64,000 bases of DNA from Brasenia schreberi (lineage: Eukaryota > Streptophyta > Magnoliopsida > Nymphaeales > Cabombaceae), in assembly GCA_036023115.1 (NCBI GenBank), contig JAYKKT010000088.1, positions 5,479,001 through 5,543,000 on the forward strand, in the 5' to 3' direction. The position numbers were made by a program, and so were the translations under genes. The notes beneath the pieces are model-generated. The model worked only from the letters and a program-made list of their open reading frames with translations, ran no database searches and had not been told where the DNA came from. This document shows, one piece after another, positions 1 to 12,892 of the stretch (position 1 is its first letter; every line of letters begins with the position of its first letter).

Positions 1-1316
1 GACTCCGACATTGAGGTTAATGTATCACTAACTTGACTTAAGTTCTGTCGATTTAACTATTAGGCTCCATGTAAAATTATTTATTCGACAATTTTCTTGA
101 CATTAGTATTCTTTTCAATTTAATTCAAAGTGCGATAAAGGGTAAGATATCCAATTCAGATTTTGGTACTTGATTTTCCAAGTTTGTCATATATGGATAT
201 TTGTGACATGACTCCTTGTGCACAAGTGACAAAATCTATCCATCAAACATATGGGAAGTACAGATATTTAGATTTTATCTTCTTGATTGTTGTCAAAATT
301 GCTTTGAATCCGAATAATTTTGCTTTGGGAGGTTCAGAGAATCGTCTGAATCAAGCCATATCATAGTAGACATCCAACAAGACGCATGGTGTGGTGACCC
401 TGAGAAGTAAGATCGCATGTCAGGAGTTCGATTGCCAACAGATTCTTTTTAGATGTAACTAGCGAGTCCACCTAACAAAAGCTTGCCTAACTAGAAAAAA
501 GAGAAAATTTGAAACAACAAAATTTAAAATAAGATGTCTTAATGTGTTTTTAGAAGGATAAAAGGCAAATTGAAGACTTATAACAGAAAAGGCTGAATTG
601 ATCTACCCAAGTATTTTCTGATCGATTTGATTTGATTCGTTTTGGCCAACACAGTCTCCAACTTGTCCTTGTGGCTTCATACAAATTATCCTTTTCATTT
701 TGTCGAAGTTACACGGTCTATGGACTCTTGATGTGATGGTCCAAAGACCGAAGTCCGGCAAGCTCACATCAGGCAAAGGGTTTTAAATGAACCTGAGTTG
801 CTTTTGCATGATTCGCTCCAAACTCGGTCAAGCTCGGCTTACCCATACATAAATATATTCATTTATACATGTATATGTACATGTATCCACTTCTATACAC
901 ACATTCACGTTGGGTCCAACATCCAACCCGACTTTTTCTGTAACTTTTCGACATCCCAGGCCTGATATGTAGAGCCTAAACCCCAATCTGAACCGGGTTC
1001 TCCGAGTTGTGTCTGGAATTGCCATCCCTATAGATAAGTAAAGCTATACCTAATGTTGCTTGTGAATCCCTGCACACCCCATAAGCTGACTGCTTGAGCT
1101 TATGCACAGGGATGAGTCCTGCAGCGATTGAACCCAGCCAAGCAGCCGGCGCCCTGCATTATGGACATAAATGGTGTGGCTTTGTTACTGGGCTTGCCTG
1201 GTAATCTTGCGCGTCAACATACCAAATGCGATGTCAATGCGGTATCAATAAATAGTTAAGGAACTAACAACAGGGTCTGTCAGGATTTTTGCCTTGCGTT
1301 TCTTACTAGATTTCCC
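1..1316. other. Intergenic, no gene recognised
   Basis: No ORF here has coding character; the short open frames do not resemble any family and end quickly. The stretch holds a possible tRNA-derived SINE remnant near 374-490, listed separately, and phrases rich in short directly repeated words such as aagctcgg around 810-840, typical of old plant hAT-like non-autonomous repeats. Nothing else can be supported. Confidence 0.6.
374..490 (+). repeat. Possible degraded tRNA-derived SINE
   Basis: A pol III B-box-like word (ggagttcgattgcc, 423-436) lies about 35 bases after an A-box-like stretch (gtggtgaccctgag, near 391). This is the spacing expected of a tRNA-derived SINE head. No clear target duplication or tail was found, so this may be chance. 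Confidence 0.3.
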
Positions 1317-2050
1317 TAGGAGTGGCAAATTGGGTGAATGGGTTGTGTCACTTCAGGTCCAGGTCAAAAGCAGGTGAACCCAGAGCCATGTCAGTCTTCT
1401 GGTCAATTATTAAAGACTAAAAACCAACTCTACTTGGGTTCAGGTTGGATCAACTACAACACAATTATATAGGGGTGTTCATGCTCCAGTTTCATTCGTT
1501 TCTAGCTTCAGCCTCGAAGCAAACCAATATAATAGGTTCTTAATTTCTCGCAGACTAAACCATTTTGCCCAGTATAATTGGACCAAACCAAACCATCAGT
1601 TTTGGTTCCACTAGCCAAAGAAGGTCTAGACTTCCACTAGCCACGTCATATGCAGCCTCCTGGTATCTTGTTGAGAGTACCAATTTGAACGATTTCTGAA
1701 ACTATAGAGCTTTATCATATAGAAATCAAACCATAAAATACTGGAGTCCATTTTTGGTATATCACATGATACTAATATGATGTTTTCTCTATTATATATC
1801 ACATGTATATGCATACATGTGTATAAAGTATATACATGTATACTATATGAATATTATGTATGCATACATGTATTTATAATGTATATATTAGGTGTATTCT
1901 TATGCATATGAGGCTCAACATGAAGTTGACTTGAACCCGACCCTGGTTGGTTCTAGGTCCAAAAAGCATGACCATAAGAAAAACTGGGTTGGATCAAGGT
2001 CAGCTTATTTTGACATGAAACCGACCGGATGACCCGATTTTCCACCCCTA
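1317..2050. mobile_element. hAT-like non-autonomous element (TIR pair)
   Basis: The left end (taggagtggcaaattgggt, 1317-1335) is matched in inverted orientation by the right end at 2032-2050, about 15 of 19 positions. Ends of the form TAGGGGTGGCAAA are common in plant hAT-type MITEs. A second terminus-like word (ataggggtgttcatgc, near 1471) suggests another element nested inside. No transposase is visible and no convincing 8-bp target duplication was found, so the assignment rests on the termini alone. Confidence 0.45.
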
Positions 2051-2100
2051 TTTCATTTACACTGAGCAAAGCCAGCTAAAATGGGACTTTAGTCGCCATT

Positions 2101-2580
2101 AAGGGTGCAAGTGAGCCGAGCTGTTCCCAATTACTTGAGGTCTACTTGATCATAACTCGAACTCTACTGATACTTGTTGGGCTCGATTTAAAGCGAGCTT
2201 AAAACGAGATCATTAATACTCAGCCCAAGAAGCTTCCAAGCAGAATAAAACTTTATATATATAGTTGGTCTCGTATTGATGGAGAAAGAGAAAACTGGAA
2301 GGATCAAAAAGGAACAAAGACTAGGGAAAGTAGACCGTATGTTTCTCAACTTTTTGGCTAAACTGAAGAATAGCATCGATGAACTTGAGCTTTTCTCGAT
2401 TTGAAATTTGCTTACATGAAGGAACTTGTAATTGGTCAGGTTCAACTTTGAGTTTAAGTTTATTCACGAGCTCAATCGGATGAATCAAGCTCGAAAATGA
2501 AGTAACGAAGTGTACTTGACTAGCTAAAGATCAACTTGGTCGAGTATAGTTCGAGGTTGAACTCGGCTTGATCACTCCTA
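2101..2580. mobile_element. hAT-like non-autonomous element, GAGCTCG-rich
   Basis: The two ends (aagggtgcaagtgagccgag and the reverse complement of the segment ending at 2580) match imperfectly as inverted repeats with one gap. The interior repeats words such as gagctcg, gctcgaactc and ttcgaggt, a composition typical of old plant hAT-like MITEs. No transposase coding is visible and the target duplication is not recognisable. Confidence 0.35.
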
Positions 2581-2609
2581 GTCACATTGAGCTAAGGGTT
2601 ATAAGGGTT

Positions 2610-2795
2610 ATTTAACATAGACATGGTCAGTTCTGAGCCGAGACAGGGAACCGTAACCAAATCAGACCGGGTCAATTCCGGTTACGGATTTGGAACTGTC
2701 GGTTTAAGACCAGTTTTGGTTTCATGCCGGTTTATAGTGGTTCCAAGGCACCTTTTAGGTCAGTTCTGAGGATGTTCTTTGTTCTTTTCTTGTAC
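2610..2795. repeat. Dispersed TAGACATG/GGTTC-rich repeat, copy 1
   Basis: It begins with tagacatggtcagttc (2618) and continues in a body dense in ggttcc, ccggtt and aaccg words. The same head and body type recur near 22521, 29145, 53088 and, inverted, 56240. No coding capacity. The family looks like a MITE-type repeat, but its termini are not defined. Confidence 0.4.
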
Positions 2796-3399
2796 GTGTT
2801 TGACTTTCATTCATTTCGTAACTTACGTTCATAATGGCATGACATAAATATATTACTTAATAATTTATTATTACATAAAATGTCATTTAAACACTTAATC
2901 ATAATGATTTTAAAGTTAAAATACACACTTAACTCAATTAAATTAATTCATTTACAATCATACACCTATGAGAAAATAAAATAAATAACCATATTGATCT
3001 TAATTCACTTACCTTTGAATTAACCCTCTTGTATTTCTTCTTGAATGGAGAGTAATCAAAGCCCACGTAGTTCTCACTTACCTCTTGGTAAAAAACCCTT
3101 CAACTAAAGGTTGAACTCTATATTTTGAACCTAATCATCCATATCACTCACTACATGCTTACATCTTTTATACTTATATCAACCCGTATTTCTTCATGCT
3201 CTTATGTTCGATGCCTTGCTATTGTTCAATCTTTTAGGCAAGTTTGAGGTTTGAATGCCTCATGCATAAGTTAAAATTACATTTGTCCAATATATTTCAC
3301 TTGCTCTAGGTATTTGTTTTTACAACAAAGGTTGGGGCTAGAACAACAAAAGTATCTTTAACAATTAAAAATAAAATAGAATAAGTAACTTAATGCTCT

Positions 3400-5240
3400 T
3401 TTCACTAATTTAAAATGATAAAACTTTCTCTATCATCAGTGTCTTCAAATTTGCATAGATCATAATTAGTAGCAACGTGTACCTTAAATTTAGTTGTATC
3501 TATAAATGTTGAATACCTATTGAACCTTTATCTCATAATATGAACAAAAACTTACTTCAACTATTACTACTTTCTTTTACATATGGAATAAGATGACTAT
3601 TTACATAAGTATAATTCTGCACAATTATTGATGGTTAATCTTATATCACTAATCATGCTACTGAAATCATTAAGCAATCGATATCTCGTCTAGGTCATCT
3701 AATTTTAGTTTAGGATTTAATACAATAATAATTGAACTAATAGGAATAAGAATTGTATATTGATAAAGCTATTTATCTGTCATTAATTGCGCACACTAAG
3801 TAAAGTGAGGAATGTTTCAGAAATATGTTAGCGTAGAAGCTATTTCTATAAATTAATAAATGATAAGTTGGATAATAAACACGAAATAATGTATTTGTAG
3901 AGTTGTTAAAAATATATATAAGAGATTTAAAAGACATCTACAAACATTCTAATTAGATTCAAACAATTTTGACAATACAAAATGAAGCTACATAAACTTA
4001 GTTGATAAGTCTCTATAGAGCTTAGTTACAAACAATATTTGATAGGTTAAATTTCAATAATGTCAAATGTCCTTTGAAAAAATTCTTGCTATTCTATATT
4101 TCCTCTTTCAAAAAAAATCTATTTATTTTTAATGTTAGAACGATTTACATAAAATTAAAGGCATCTCTAATATGTTGTACTTCAAGTCTTAGACTTTTTA
4201 ATTTGTCTTATACACACAAGTTAATCATATGACAAGAACAACGAACATAAAAAAAATACCGCTTAAAATTGATTGATATATTTTTAAGTGAAAAACAACA
4301 TATATATTTTCAATAGTATTATTAAGTGATATAGAAAATGTCTTGCATGATAACCAATATTCTTTGGAAACTACTTTTAGTAAATAATAAATATTTTATG
4401 CATCATGTAACTTATGAAAGCAGCAAAATACAAGAAGCCATTTTGAATTGATCAAATATCATCTATATAATGTATCTATATAAGTGATTGTTCAGAAAAG
4501 CAAACAAATATCACCAGTCCAGTGTAACACCCATGTATGCATTTACTTACCAATTATCAGTCATATATATAAACACATAATGAAACACTATGATTAAGTT
4601 ATGCAAAAGATGAAACTCTTTTTTTCTGTATATATAACTTACACATATATTTAGTAACTAATTTAATATAAATAAGTGTGGCTAAATGATTGTGTGTATT
4701 TTTAATGTAACCAGCAAAACCAAAATTTTAACCAAATATAAATAAAAGTGTAGTTGTAGTGGAAAGTCCCATAGAAGGAGATCCACTCATGGAATAACTT
4801 TCTTATAGAGAAAATCGGGTTTACTCAAACATTTAAAATCACTTTACCAGATATTTTTTCATTACATGGTTTTATAGAGTGCTATATCCATCTCCAAGTT
4901 TAAAGTCAAAAACATTGTGCAATAGTTGCACTTCGCTAGATTAGCAATATTTTCGTATTGTATAGTTCTCTAAAATAAATCTTGAAAAGGTTTGATCCTT
5001 GTAACTAAACTTGTGGATGGTATCTTCCATGTATTAATGATGATTATATTTATTAAACCTCTCGTGGTGAACTTATCTTATGCATAAATAAAGCATTAGT
5101 AAAACTTTCTATTCATACTGCTTTTTTGGCTTAGTGATAATGACAGTGATCTTTGAGAAATATAAAACTCCTACTTTACCAAAAATAGCTCTTTCTTTGT
5201 TGTTGGTGTCGCAAGTACCATCACCACAGTTAGCCATGGA
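3400..5240 (-). pseudogene. hAT transposase pseudogene (probable)
   Basis: Read on the minus strand, a start-like methionine near 5236 leads into a short frame with YFSKIT followed by KPKKQYE, which resembles the BED zinc-finger entry of plant hAT transposases. About 600 bases further, interrupted frames show N-x-Y-M-G-V-T-L-D-W, then R-C-S-C-H-M-I-N-L and later I-R-D-A-F-N-F. These resemble the conserved middle of hAT transposases, where a CxxH-x-x-N-L segment precedes an I-R-x-A stretch. Stops and frame changes occur throughout, so no protein can be made. Downstream (about 4100-3400) coding traces fade. The 5' end was cut by the breakpoint of the 4-kb tandem duplication at 5213: only the first few codons were duplicated, near 9270-9290. 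Identification is from motif recognition in a heavily decayed sequence. Confidence 0.5.
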
Positions 5241-5976
5241 TTTAACCAAAATGCAAAATGAATATTTTTTATCAATTGAAGACTCATAAAGCAAGAAAAA
5301 AATTAAGAAATTAGTAAAAGTGTGTGAAGTTATAAAATATGTAGCAAGTAAAGAAAGAGAAATTGAGGAGAATCAGTAACTAGTGAGCTTAGTTGTTTGA
5401 GGACTTGAAATATATGATGTGAACGTCTAACTAGTGAGCTTAGTTGTTTCGTGAAAAGATAGGACTCGTGTCTCTTTTCTTTCTCCAATTTGACGAAACA
5501 TGTTGATTATTTTAATGTTATAGCCTAATAGTTAAATCAAATTAATATTCTCTGAAATAAATTATTACTAATCAACAACAATATTTTGATGTTAGGTTGT
5601 TGATTGACATGAAAAATGGGTATTATAACTTGTTAATAGAATCTTATTCTTTGTTTTCTTCTTTTCATTAGATCGTTATAGTAAAAAACAGAGACGCAGT
5701 AGAGCCGCATCTCTCTATCTAGAGAGACACGAGTCGATCGTGTCTCTACCTAACGCATGGCGACTTCATGGTTACCGGATTGAGGGTATCAAATACACTC
5801 AAAATTTTAAAATAAGATTGAATATACAAATAAAATTCTAAAATATAAAATATCTCATTAAATCAAGAATACAAACTTCTTTTTCTTTGTTCTCTCTTTC
5901 TCTCTTTTTTTTATTGTTTCTACAAAAAGGAGGTAACGGAGTTTCAATTATGCATCAATGAGAGAGCTTGCACCAA

Positions 5977-5978
<2 letters not shown>

Positions 5979-6008
<30 letters not shown>
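5979..6008. repeat. (GA)n microsatellite
   Basis: Uninterrupted GA run in the LINE 3' flank of unit 1. The corresponding run in unit 2, near 10000, is shorter, so the tract changed length after the duplication. Confidence 0.95.
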
Positions 6009-6010
<2 letters not shown>

Positions 6011-6160
6011 GTACAAGAGAAATGGGATAGTGTGGGAAATTTTGAAAATAAGCACACAAAAAGTGTTTTTTATAGTAATTTGAGGTGTGCAAACCTAGAA
6101 AGAAGTGTAATACGAAATATCCTGCAATATCGGGTCTGATCAGGAAATCATCAAAGCCAT

Positions 6161-9100
6161 AACAACAACAACAACAACAACTAAGCATTTTCCCATACTA
6201 GATGGGGTCGGCTATATAGATTCTTTGTTTCCACAGAGCTCTATCATGTGTCATGTTAGCAGTTAACTCACAATAAGCTAGATCATTCTTTATTGTTTCT
6301 TTCCAATACTTTTGTGGTCGTCTTCTACCTCTTTTAATACTTTCCAAATTTAGTTTTTCATATCTTCTTAGATGTTCTTCTTCTGATCTTCTTTTTATAT
6401 GTCCAAACCATCTTAAACGATATTCTCTCATTTTATCCTCTATTAATGTCACACATAATTCGTTTCTAATAACCTCATTATGTATACGGTTTTTTCTTGT
6501 ATGACCACTCATCCATCTCGACATCACATCTTTTGTAAATGTTGATGGTTAACTGCACAACACTCATAACCATAAAACATGGCAGGTCTAATTGTTGCTC
6601 TATAATATTTACCTTTTAACTTTAAAGGTATCTTATTATCACAAAGAATACCTGCTGCTCCTCTCCATTTTAACAAACCAACATTAATTCTATACGTAAC
6701 ATCTCTATTAGTTCTTCCATTACTCTGAAAAATTGATCCTAGGTATTTAAAACTTTCCTTTTGGGGATGCAATGTGTGCCAATTTTAATTTTTATGTCCT
6801 TTGAAGTAACCAAATGATCAAACTTACATTCCATATATTCTGTCTTTGTTCTACTAAGTAGAAGGCCTTTGCTTTCTAATGTTTCGCTCCATAGTTCCAA
6901 TTTTCTATTAACTTTTTCCTTAGACTTTTCCACTAACACAATGTCATCTGCAAATAATATACACCAAGGCACTTCATCTTGAATATGTTTTGTTAACTCA
7001 TCAATCACCATTATAAATAAGTATGGGCTTAAAGTTGATCCTTGATGTAATCCAATATTAACTTCAAAGAAGTCTGTCATTCCTTCATGAATCCTCACAC
7101 ATGTTTTTGCACCATCGTACATGTCTCTTATAAGGTTAATGTATATCAATGAGATACCTCTTTTCTCCAAGGTTCTCCAAAGAACCTTCCTCGGTACCTT
7201 ATCGTAAGCTTTTTCTAGATCAATAAATATCTAAAGGTCTTTCTTTTTTGCTCTAAAATGTTCCATAAGACGTCTCAAAAGGTAAATCGCTTCAACAGGA
7301 GATTTGCTTGGCATGAATCCAAATTGGTTCTCTGTTATACATGATACTTATCTTAACCTACGTTCGATAATTCTTTCCCACAATTTCATAGTATAGCTCA
7401 TTAACTTAATACCCCGATAATTCACACAATTCTGGATGTCTTCTTTGTTCTTATGTATGGGTATAAGTGTACTCGCTCTCCATTTCTTGAGCATCTTTTG
7501 GTTTATCCATATTTCATTAAATAGTCTTGTGAGCCAAGTTATTCTTGTTTCTCCTAGGACTTTTCAAACTTTTATAGGAATATTGTTTGGTCTTATCGAT
7601 TTACCACCTTTCATATGTTTAAGAGCCTCTTTGACTTCATTCTTTTGAATTTGTTGGTAGAAATTATGGTTTATATACTTTTCTGATTTGGCTAACTCTC
7701 CTAAGCTAATACTAACATCTTTATTTCTATTAAAAAACTTATAAAAATAGTTTTTTCATCTATTTCTTATATCATCATTTGCCACTAGAATTTTTCATCC
7801 TCGTCTTTGATGCATCTAACAAAATTAAGATCTTTAGTTTTCTTATCTCTAGCCCTAGTTATCCTAAAAATATCTCTTTCACTCTCTTTTGAGTTGAGTT
7901 TTTTTATATAAATCCTCCTAAATTTTAGTTTTTGCTTCACTGACAGCCTTTTTTGCTTTCTTCTTTGCTTTCTTATAAGCCTATAAAGTTCCACTAGTTT
8001 TCTTAGCATAATGTAATTTGTAACATGCCCTCTTTACCTTTATTTTATTTTGTACTACTTCACTCCACCACCAAGTTTCTTTTTGTGCCGGTACACCTTC
8101 CTTAGATTCACCTAACACATCTTTCGCCACTTTCTTAATATGTATAGTCATATTGTTTCACATATCACAAGGTATACCAACATAATTTCAAGCATCTCCT
8201 TGAAGGACTTTCTATTTAAAAGGTTCCACCATTTAGTCTGAATAGCTTGATGCGCTCTTTTCTTCTTTGTCTATTTTTTTATTTATAAATCTATATCTAA
8301 AAGTCGATGTTGGGTGGTTAAGCTTTCTCCTGGAATTACCTTTTCTTCTTTACAACACACTCTATCTTTTTTTCTATAAATAAAGTAATCAATTTGTGTT
8401 TGTAATAAACCACTCTTATAAGTAATAAAATGTTTATCTCGTTTTTTGAAGATTGTATTTACTATAAAGATATCAAATGCCATAGCAAAATTTAAAATCT
8501 CCCTACCTTCCTCATTTATATCTCAAAACAAAAGTTTTCATGAATACCTTGATATTCTAATGCCTCTTTACCGACATGTTCATTTAAGTCTCCTCCTAAA
8601 CAAACCATCTCCCTTTGTGAAATTCTTTGTATCACCTTATCTAACTCTTCCCATAAAGCCGTCTTTATACTATCTTCTAATCCTACTTGGAGTGCATAAG
8701 CACAAACTATATTCAAAATCTCTGCTCTTAACACTAATTTCAATGTCATTATTCAGTCACCATATCATTATATGTCTATTACACTATCCTTTAAATCTTT
8801 ATTTATGATAATACCAACTCCATTTCGAGCATTTTCTTGAGTACCATAATTTAAAACCTTTATCCTCAATCTCCTTTGTTTTTTCTCCAATCCATTTTAT
8901 CTCTTGTAAACATAGAATATGAATCTTTCTCTGAATCATAGTATCTACCACCTCCATTAGCTTATCATACAATGTTACAATATTCCAAGAACCAATACGA
9001 ATCTTATTATCTAGGACTAGCTTCCTTACCCTTCGCATCCATCCATATTGAAAATGCAGAGACCCTCTCTTTAATTTATTCACTACATTCGGCCGTCAAT

Positions 9101-9250
9101 GTAGTGGGACTAATGTTTTTACCCACATCCGTCCATGATGGGAACCCTTTTTGCAATTGATTCACTATATCCGGGCGAAAATGTAGTGGCCCTTGCTTAT
9201 TTATCACTGCATTCGAGCTCTGCAGCTCGTCACTAGGCGGAAACGCCCCA
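6161..9250 (-). mobile_element. RTE-clade LINE, copy 1 (5' cut by duplication)
   Basis: Minus-strand non-LTR retrotransposon. Its 3' end is at the left, with a tail of TTG units (6161-6180 read in reverse), preceded by the short conserved 3' end that contains CCCATCTAGTATGGGAAAA on the minus strand. There is no poly-A tail; a short 3' end with a simple-repeat tail and a single EN-RT frame is typical of the RTE clade. The 5' end stops at the duplication junction at 9250, which removes the leader. The element is inactive. Confidence 0.9.
6198..9083 (-). pseudogene. LINE endonuclease/reverse transcriptase, broken (copy 1)
   Basis: Read from 9083 downward. First comes an APE-type endonuclease start with SWNIVTLYDKLMEVVD and LQEIKW, where the Glu is the expected metal-binding residue. 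Endonuclease fragments at 8749-8516 (GGDLNEHVG) and 8483-8283 follow, then a basic linker at 8009-7785. The reverse transcriptase at 7170-6739 carries [11 protein letters not shown] with both catalytic Asp residues, and the C-terminal part at 6772-6198 contains RLRWFGHIKRRSEEEHLRR. This last motif and the order of parts fit plant RTE-type elements. The pieces fall in different frames and are separated by stops, so no functional protein is encoded. Confidence 0.9.
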
Positions 9251-10162
9251 AAGTACCATCACCACAGTTAGCCATGGATTTAACCAAAATGCAAAATGAA
9301 TATTTTTGATCAATTGAAGACTCATAAAGCAAGAAAAAAAAAAGAAATTAGTAAAAGTGTGTGAAGTTATAAAATATGTAGCAAGTAAAGAAAGAGAAAT
9401 TGAGGAGAATCAGTAACTAGTGAGCTTAGTTGTTTGAGGACTTGAAATATATGATGTGAACGTCTAACTAGTGAGCTTAGTTGTTTCGTGAAAAGATAGG
9501 ACTCGTGTTTCTTTTCTTTCTCCGATTTGATGAAACATGTTGATTATTTCAATGTTATATCCTAATAGTTAAATCAAATTAATGTTCTTTGAAATATATT
9601 ATTACTAATCAGCAACAATATTTTGATGTTAGGTTGTTGATTGACATGAAAAATGGGTATTATAACTTGTTAATAGAATCTTATTCTCTGTTTTCTTCTT
9701 TTCATTGGATCGTTATAGTAAAAAACAGAGACGCAGTAGAGTCGCATCTCTCTATCTGGAGAGACACGTGTCTCTACCTAACTCATGGCGACTTTATGGT
9801 TACCGGATTGAGGGTATCAAATGCACTCAAAATTTTAAAATAAGATTGAATCTACAAATAAAATTCTAAAATATAAAATATCTCATTAAATCAAGAATAC
9901 AAACTTCTTTTTCTTTTTTCTCTCTTTTTTTATTGTTTCTACAAAAAGGAGGTAACGGAGTTTCAATTATGCATAAATGAGAGAGCTTGCACCAAAGGAG
10001 AGAGAGAGAGGAAGCACAAGAGAAATGGGATAGTGTGGGAAATTTTGAAAATAAGCGCACAAAAAGTGTTTTTATAGTAATTTGAGATGTGCAAACCTGG
10101 AAAGAAGTGTAACACAAAATATCCAGCAATATCGAGTCTAATCAGGAAATCATCAAAGTCAT
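9251..10162. other. Duplicated LINE 3' flank, non-coding
   Basis: Copy of 5213-6160. It includes the first codons of the hAT transposase pseudogene near 9270-9290, a long AT-rich stretch and a short GA run. The open frame at 9589-9843 has no recognisable domain and its counterpart in unit 1 is interrupted, so it is not called a gene. Confidence 0.7.
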
Positions 10163-10196
10163 AACAACGACAACAACAACTAAGCTTTTTTCCATA

Positions 10197-12892
10197 CTAG
10201 ACGGGGTCAGCTACATAGATTCTTTGTTTCCATGGAGCTCTATCATGTGCCATGTTAGCAGTTAACTCATAATAAGCTAGATCATTCTTTATTGTTTCTT
10301 TCCAATACTTTTGTGGTCGTCCTCTACCTCTTTTAATACTTTCCAAATTTAGTTTTTCATATCTTCCTAGATGTTCTTCTTCTGATCTTCTTTTTATATG
10401 TCCAAACCATCTTAAACGATATTCTCTCATTTTATCCTCTATTAATGTCACACATAATTTGTTTCTAATAACCTCATTATGTATACGGTCTTTTCTTCTA
10501 TGACTATTCATCCATCTCAACATCTTCATTTCTGTCACAGACATCTTTTGTACATGTTAATGGTTAATTGCACAACACTCATAACCATAAAATATAGCAA
10601 GTCTAATTGTTGCTCTATAAAACTTACCTTTTAACTTTAATGGTATCTTCTTATCACAAAGAATACCTGATGCTCCTCCCCATTTTAACAAACCAACATT
10701 AATTTTATACGTAACATATCCATCAATTCTTCCATCACTATGAAAAATTGATACTAGGTATTTAAAACTTTCCTTTTGGGTGATACAATGTGTGCCAATT
10801 TTAATTTTTATGTCCTTTGAAGTAACCAAATGATCAAACTTATATTCCATATATTTTATCTTTGTTCTACTAAGTCGAAGGCCTTTGCTTTCTAATGTTT
10901 CTCTCCATAGTTCCAATTTTCTATTAACTTTTTCTTTAGACTCTTCCACTAACACAATGTCATCTACAAATAACATACACCAAGGCACTTCATCTTGAAT
11001 ATGTTTTGTTAACTCATCAATCACCATTATAAATAAGTATGGACTTAAAGTTGATCCTTGATGTAACCCAAAATTAACTTCAAAGAAGTTTGTCATTCCT
11101 TCATGAGTCCTCACACATGTTTTTGCACCATCGTATATGTCTCTTACAAGGTTATGTCAATGGGATAACTTTTTTTTTCAATAAATATCATATGAAGGTC
11201 TTTCTTTTTTGATCTAAAATGTTTCATAAGACGTCTCAAAAAGTGAATCGCTTCAATAGTAGATCTGCTTGGCATGAATCCAAATTGGTTCTTTGTTGTA
11301 CTTGATACTTGTCTTAACCTACGTTCGATAATTCTTTCTCACAATTTCTTAGTATGGCTCATTAACTTGATACCCCGATAATTTACACAATTATGGATAT
11401 CTTTCTTGTTCTTATATATGGGTATAAGTGTACTCGCTCTCCATTCCTTGGGCATCTTTTGGTTTCTCCATATTTTATTAAATAGTCTTGTGAGCCAAGT
11501 GATTCCTGTTTCTCCTAGGACTTTCCAAACTTTTATAGGAATATTGTTTGGTCTTATTGATTTACGACCCTTCATATGTTTAAGAGCATATTTGACTTCA
11601 TTCTTTTGAATTCGTCAGTAGAAATTGTGGTTTATATACTTTTCTGATTTGGCTAACTCTCCTAAGCTAATACTAACATCTTTATTTTAATTTAAAAACT
11701 TATAAAAATAGTTTGCCACTAGAATTTTTTCAAGATCTTTAGTTTTCTTATCTCTAGCCCTAGTTATCTTAAAAATATCTCTTTCAACCTCTTTTGAATT
11801 GAGTTTTTTATATAAATCCTCTTAAATTTTAGCTTTTGCTTCGCTGACGGCCCTTTTCGCTTTCTTCTTTGCTTTCTTATAAGCGTATAAAGTTTTACTA
11901 GTTTTCTTAGCATAATGTAATTTGTAACATGCCCTCTTTGCCTTGATTTTATTTTGTACTACTTCACTCTACCACCAAGCTTCTTTTTGTGCCGGTACAC
12001 CTTCCTTAGATTCACCTAACACATCTTTCACCACTTTCCTAATATATATAGCCATATTGTTTCACATATCACAAGGTATACCAACATAATTTTGAAGCAT
12101 CTCCTTGAAGGACTTTCTCTTTAAATATATCACAAGGTTCGACCATTTAGTTTGAATAGCTTGGTGCACTCTTTTCTTCTTTGTCTATTTTTTTATTTGT
12201 AAATCCATATCTAAAAGTCGATGTTGAGTGGTTAAGCTTTCTCCTCGAATTACCTTGTAATCTTTACAACACGCTCTATCTTTTTTCTTATAAATAAAAT
12301 AATCAATTTGTGTATGTGATAAACCACTCCTATAAGTAATTAAATGTTCATCTCGTTTTTTGAAGATTGTATTGACTATAAAGAGATCAAATGCCATAGC
12401 AAAATTTAAAATCTCCCTACCTTCCTCATTTATATCCCTAAAACCAAAGTTTTCATGAATACCTTGATATCCTAATGCCTTTTTACCGACATGTCCATTT
12501 AAGTCTCCTTCTAAACAAATCATCTCCCTTTATGGAATTCTTTGTATCACCTTATCTAACTCTTCTCCGAAAGTCATCTTTATACTATCTTCTAATCCTA
12601 CTTGGGGTGTATAAGCACAAACTATATTCAAAATCTCTGCTCTTAACACTAATTTCAATGTCATGATTCGGTCATCATATCGTTGTATGTCTACTACACT
12701 ATCCTTTAAATCTTTATTTATGATAATACCAACTCCGTTTAAAGCATTTTCTTTACCTGAGTACCATAATTTAAAACCTCTATCCTCAATCTCCTTTGTT
12801 TTTTCTCCAACCCACTTTATCTCTTGTAAATATAGAATATGAATCTTTCTTCGAATCATAGTATCTACCACCTCCATTAACTTGCCGTACAA
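10197..12892 (-). pseudogene. LINE endonuclease/reverse transcriptase, broken (copy 2)
   Basis: From the 5' side: an endonuclease fragment at 12892-12530 with LQEIKWVGEKTKEIED and NIVCAYTPQVG, then its continuation at 12523-12185 with GDLNGHVGKKALGYQGIHENF. Next is the start of the reverse transcriptase at 11575-11339 (VNYRGIKLMSH), then the RT core at 11114-10557. In the core the active-site motif reads FVDD where copy 1 has FADD; both Asp residues are kept. The C-terminal part at 10544-10197 includes HRRKDRIHNEVIRNKL and RLRWFGHIKRR. About 250 bases between 11830 and 11570 retain little. Several frameshifts and stops make it non-functional. Confidence 0.9.

Larger units (their letters stand above)
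5213..9250. repeat. 4-kb tandem segmental duplication, unit 1
   Basis: The segment from 5213 reappears in the same order and orientation from 9251. It consists of about 950 bases of non-LINE flank (5213-6160) followed by a minus-strand LINE cut at 9250. The bases aag occur at the start (5213-5215), at the junction (9251-9253) and after the end of unit 2 (13401-13403), giving a 3-base microhomology. Because the flank is copied with the LINE, these are not two independent insertions. Confidence 0.9.
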
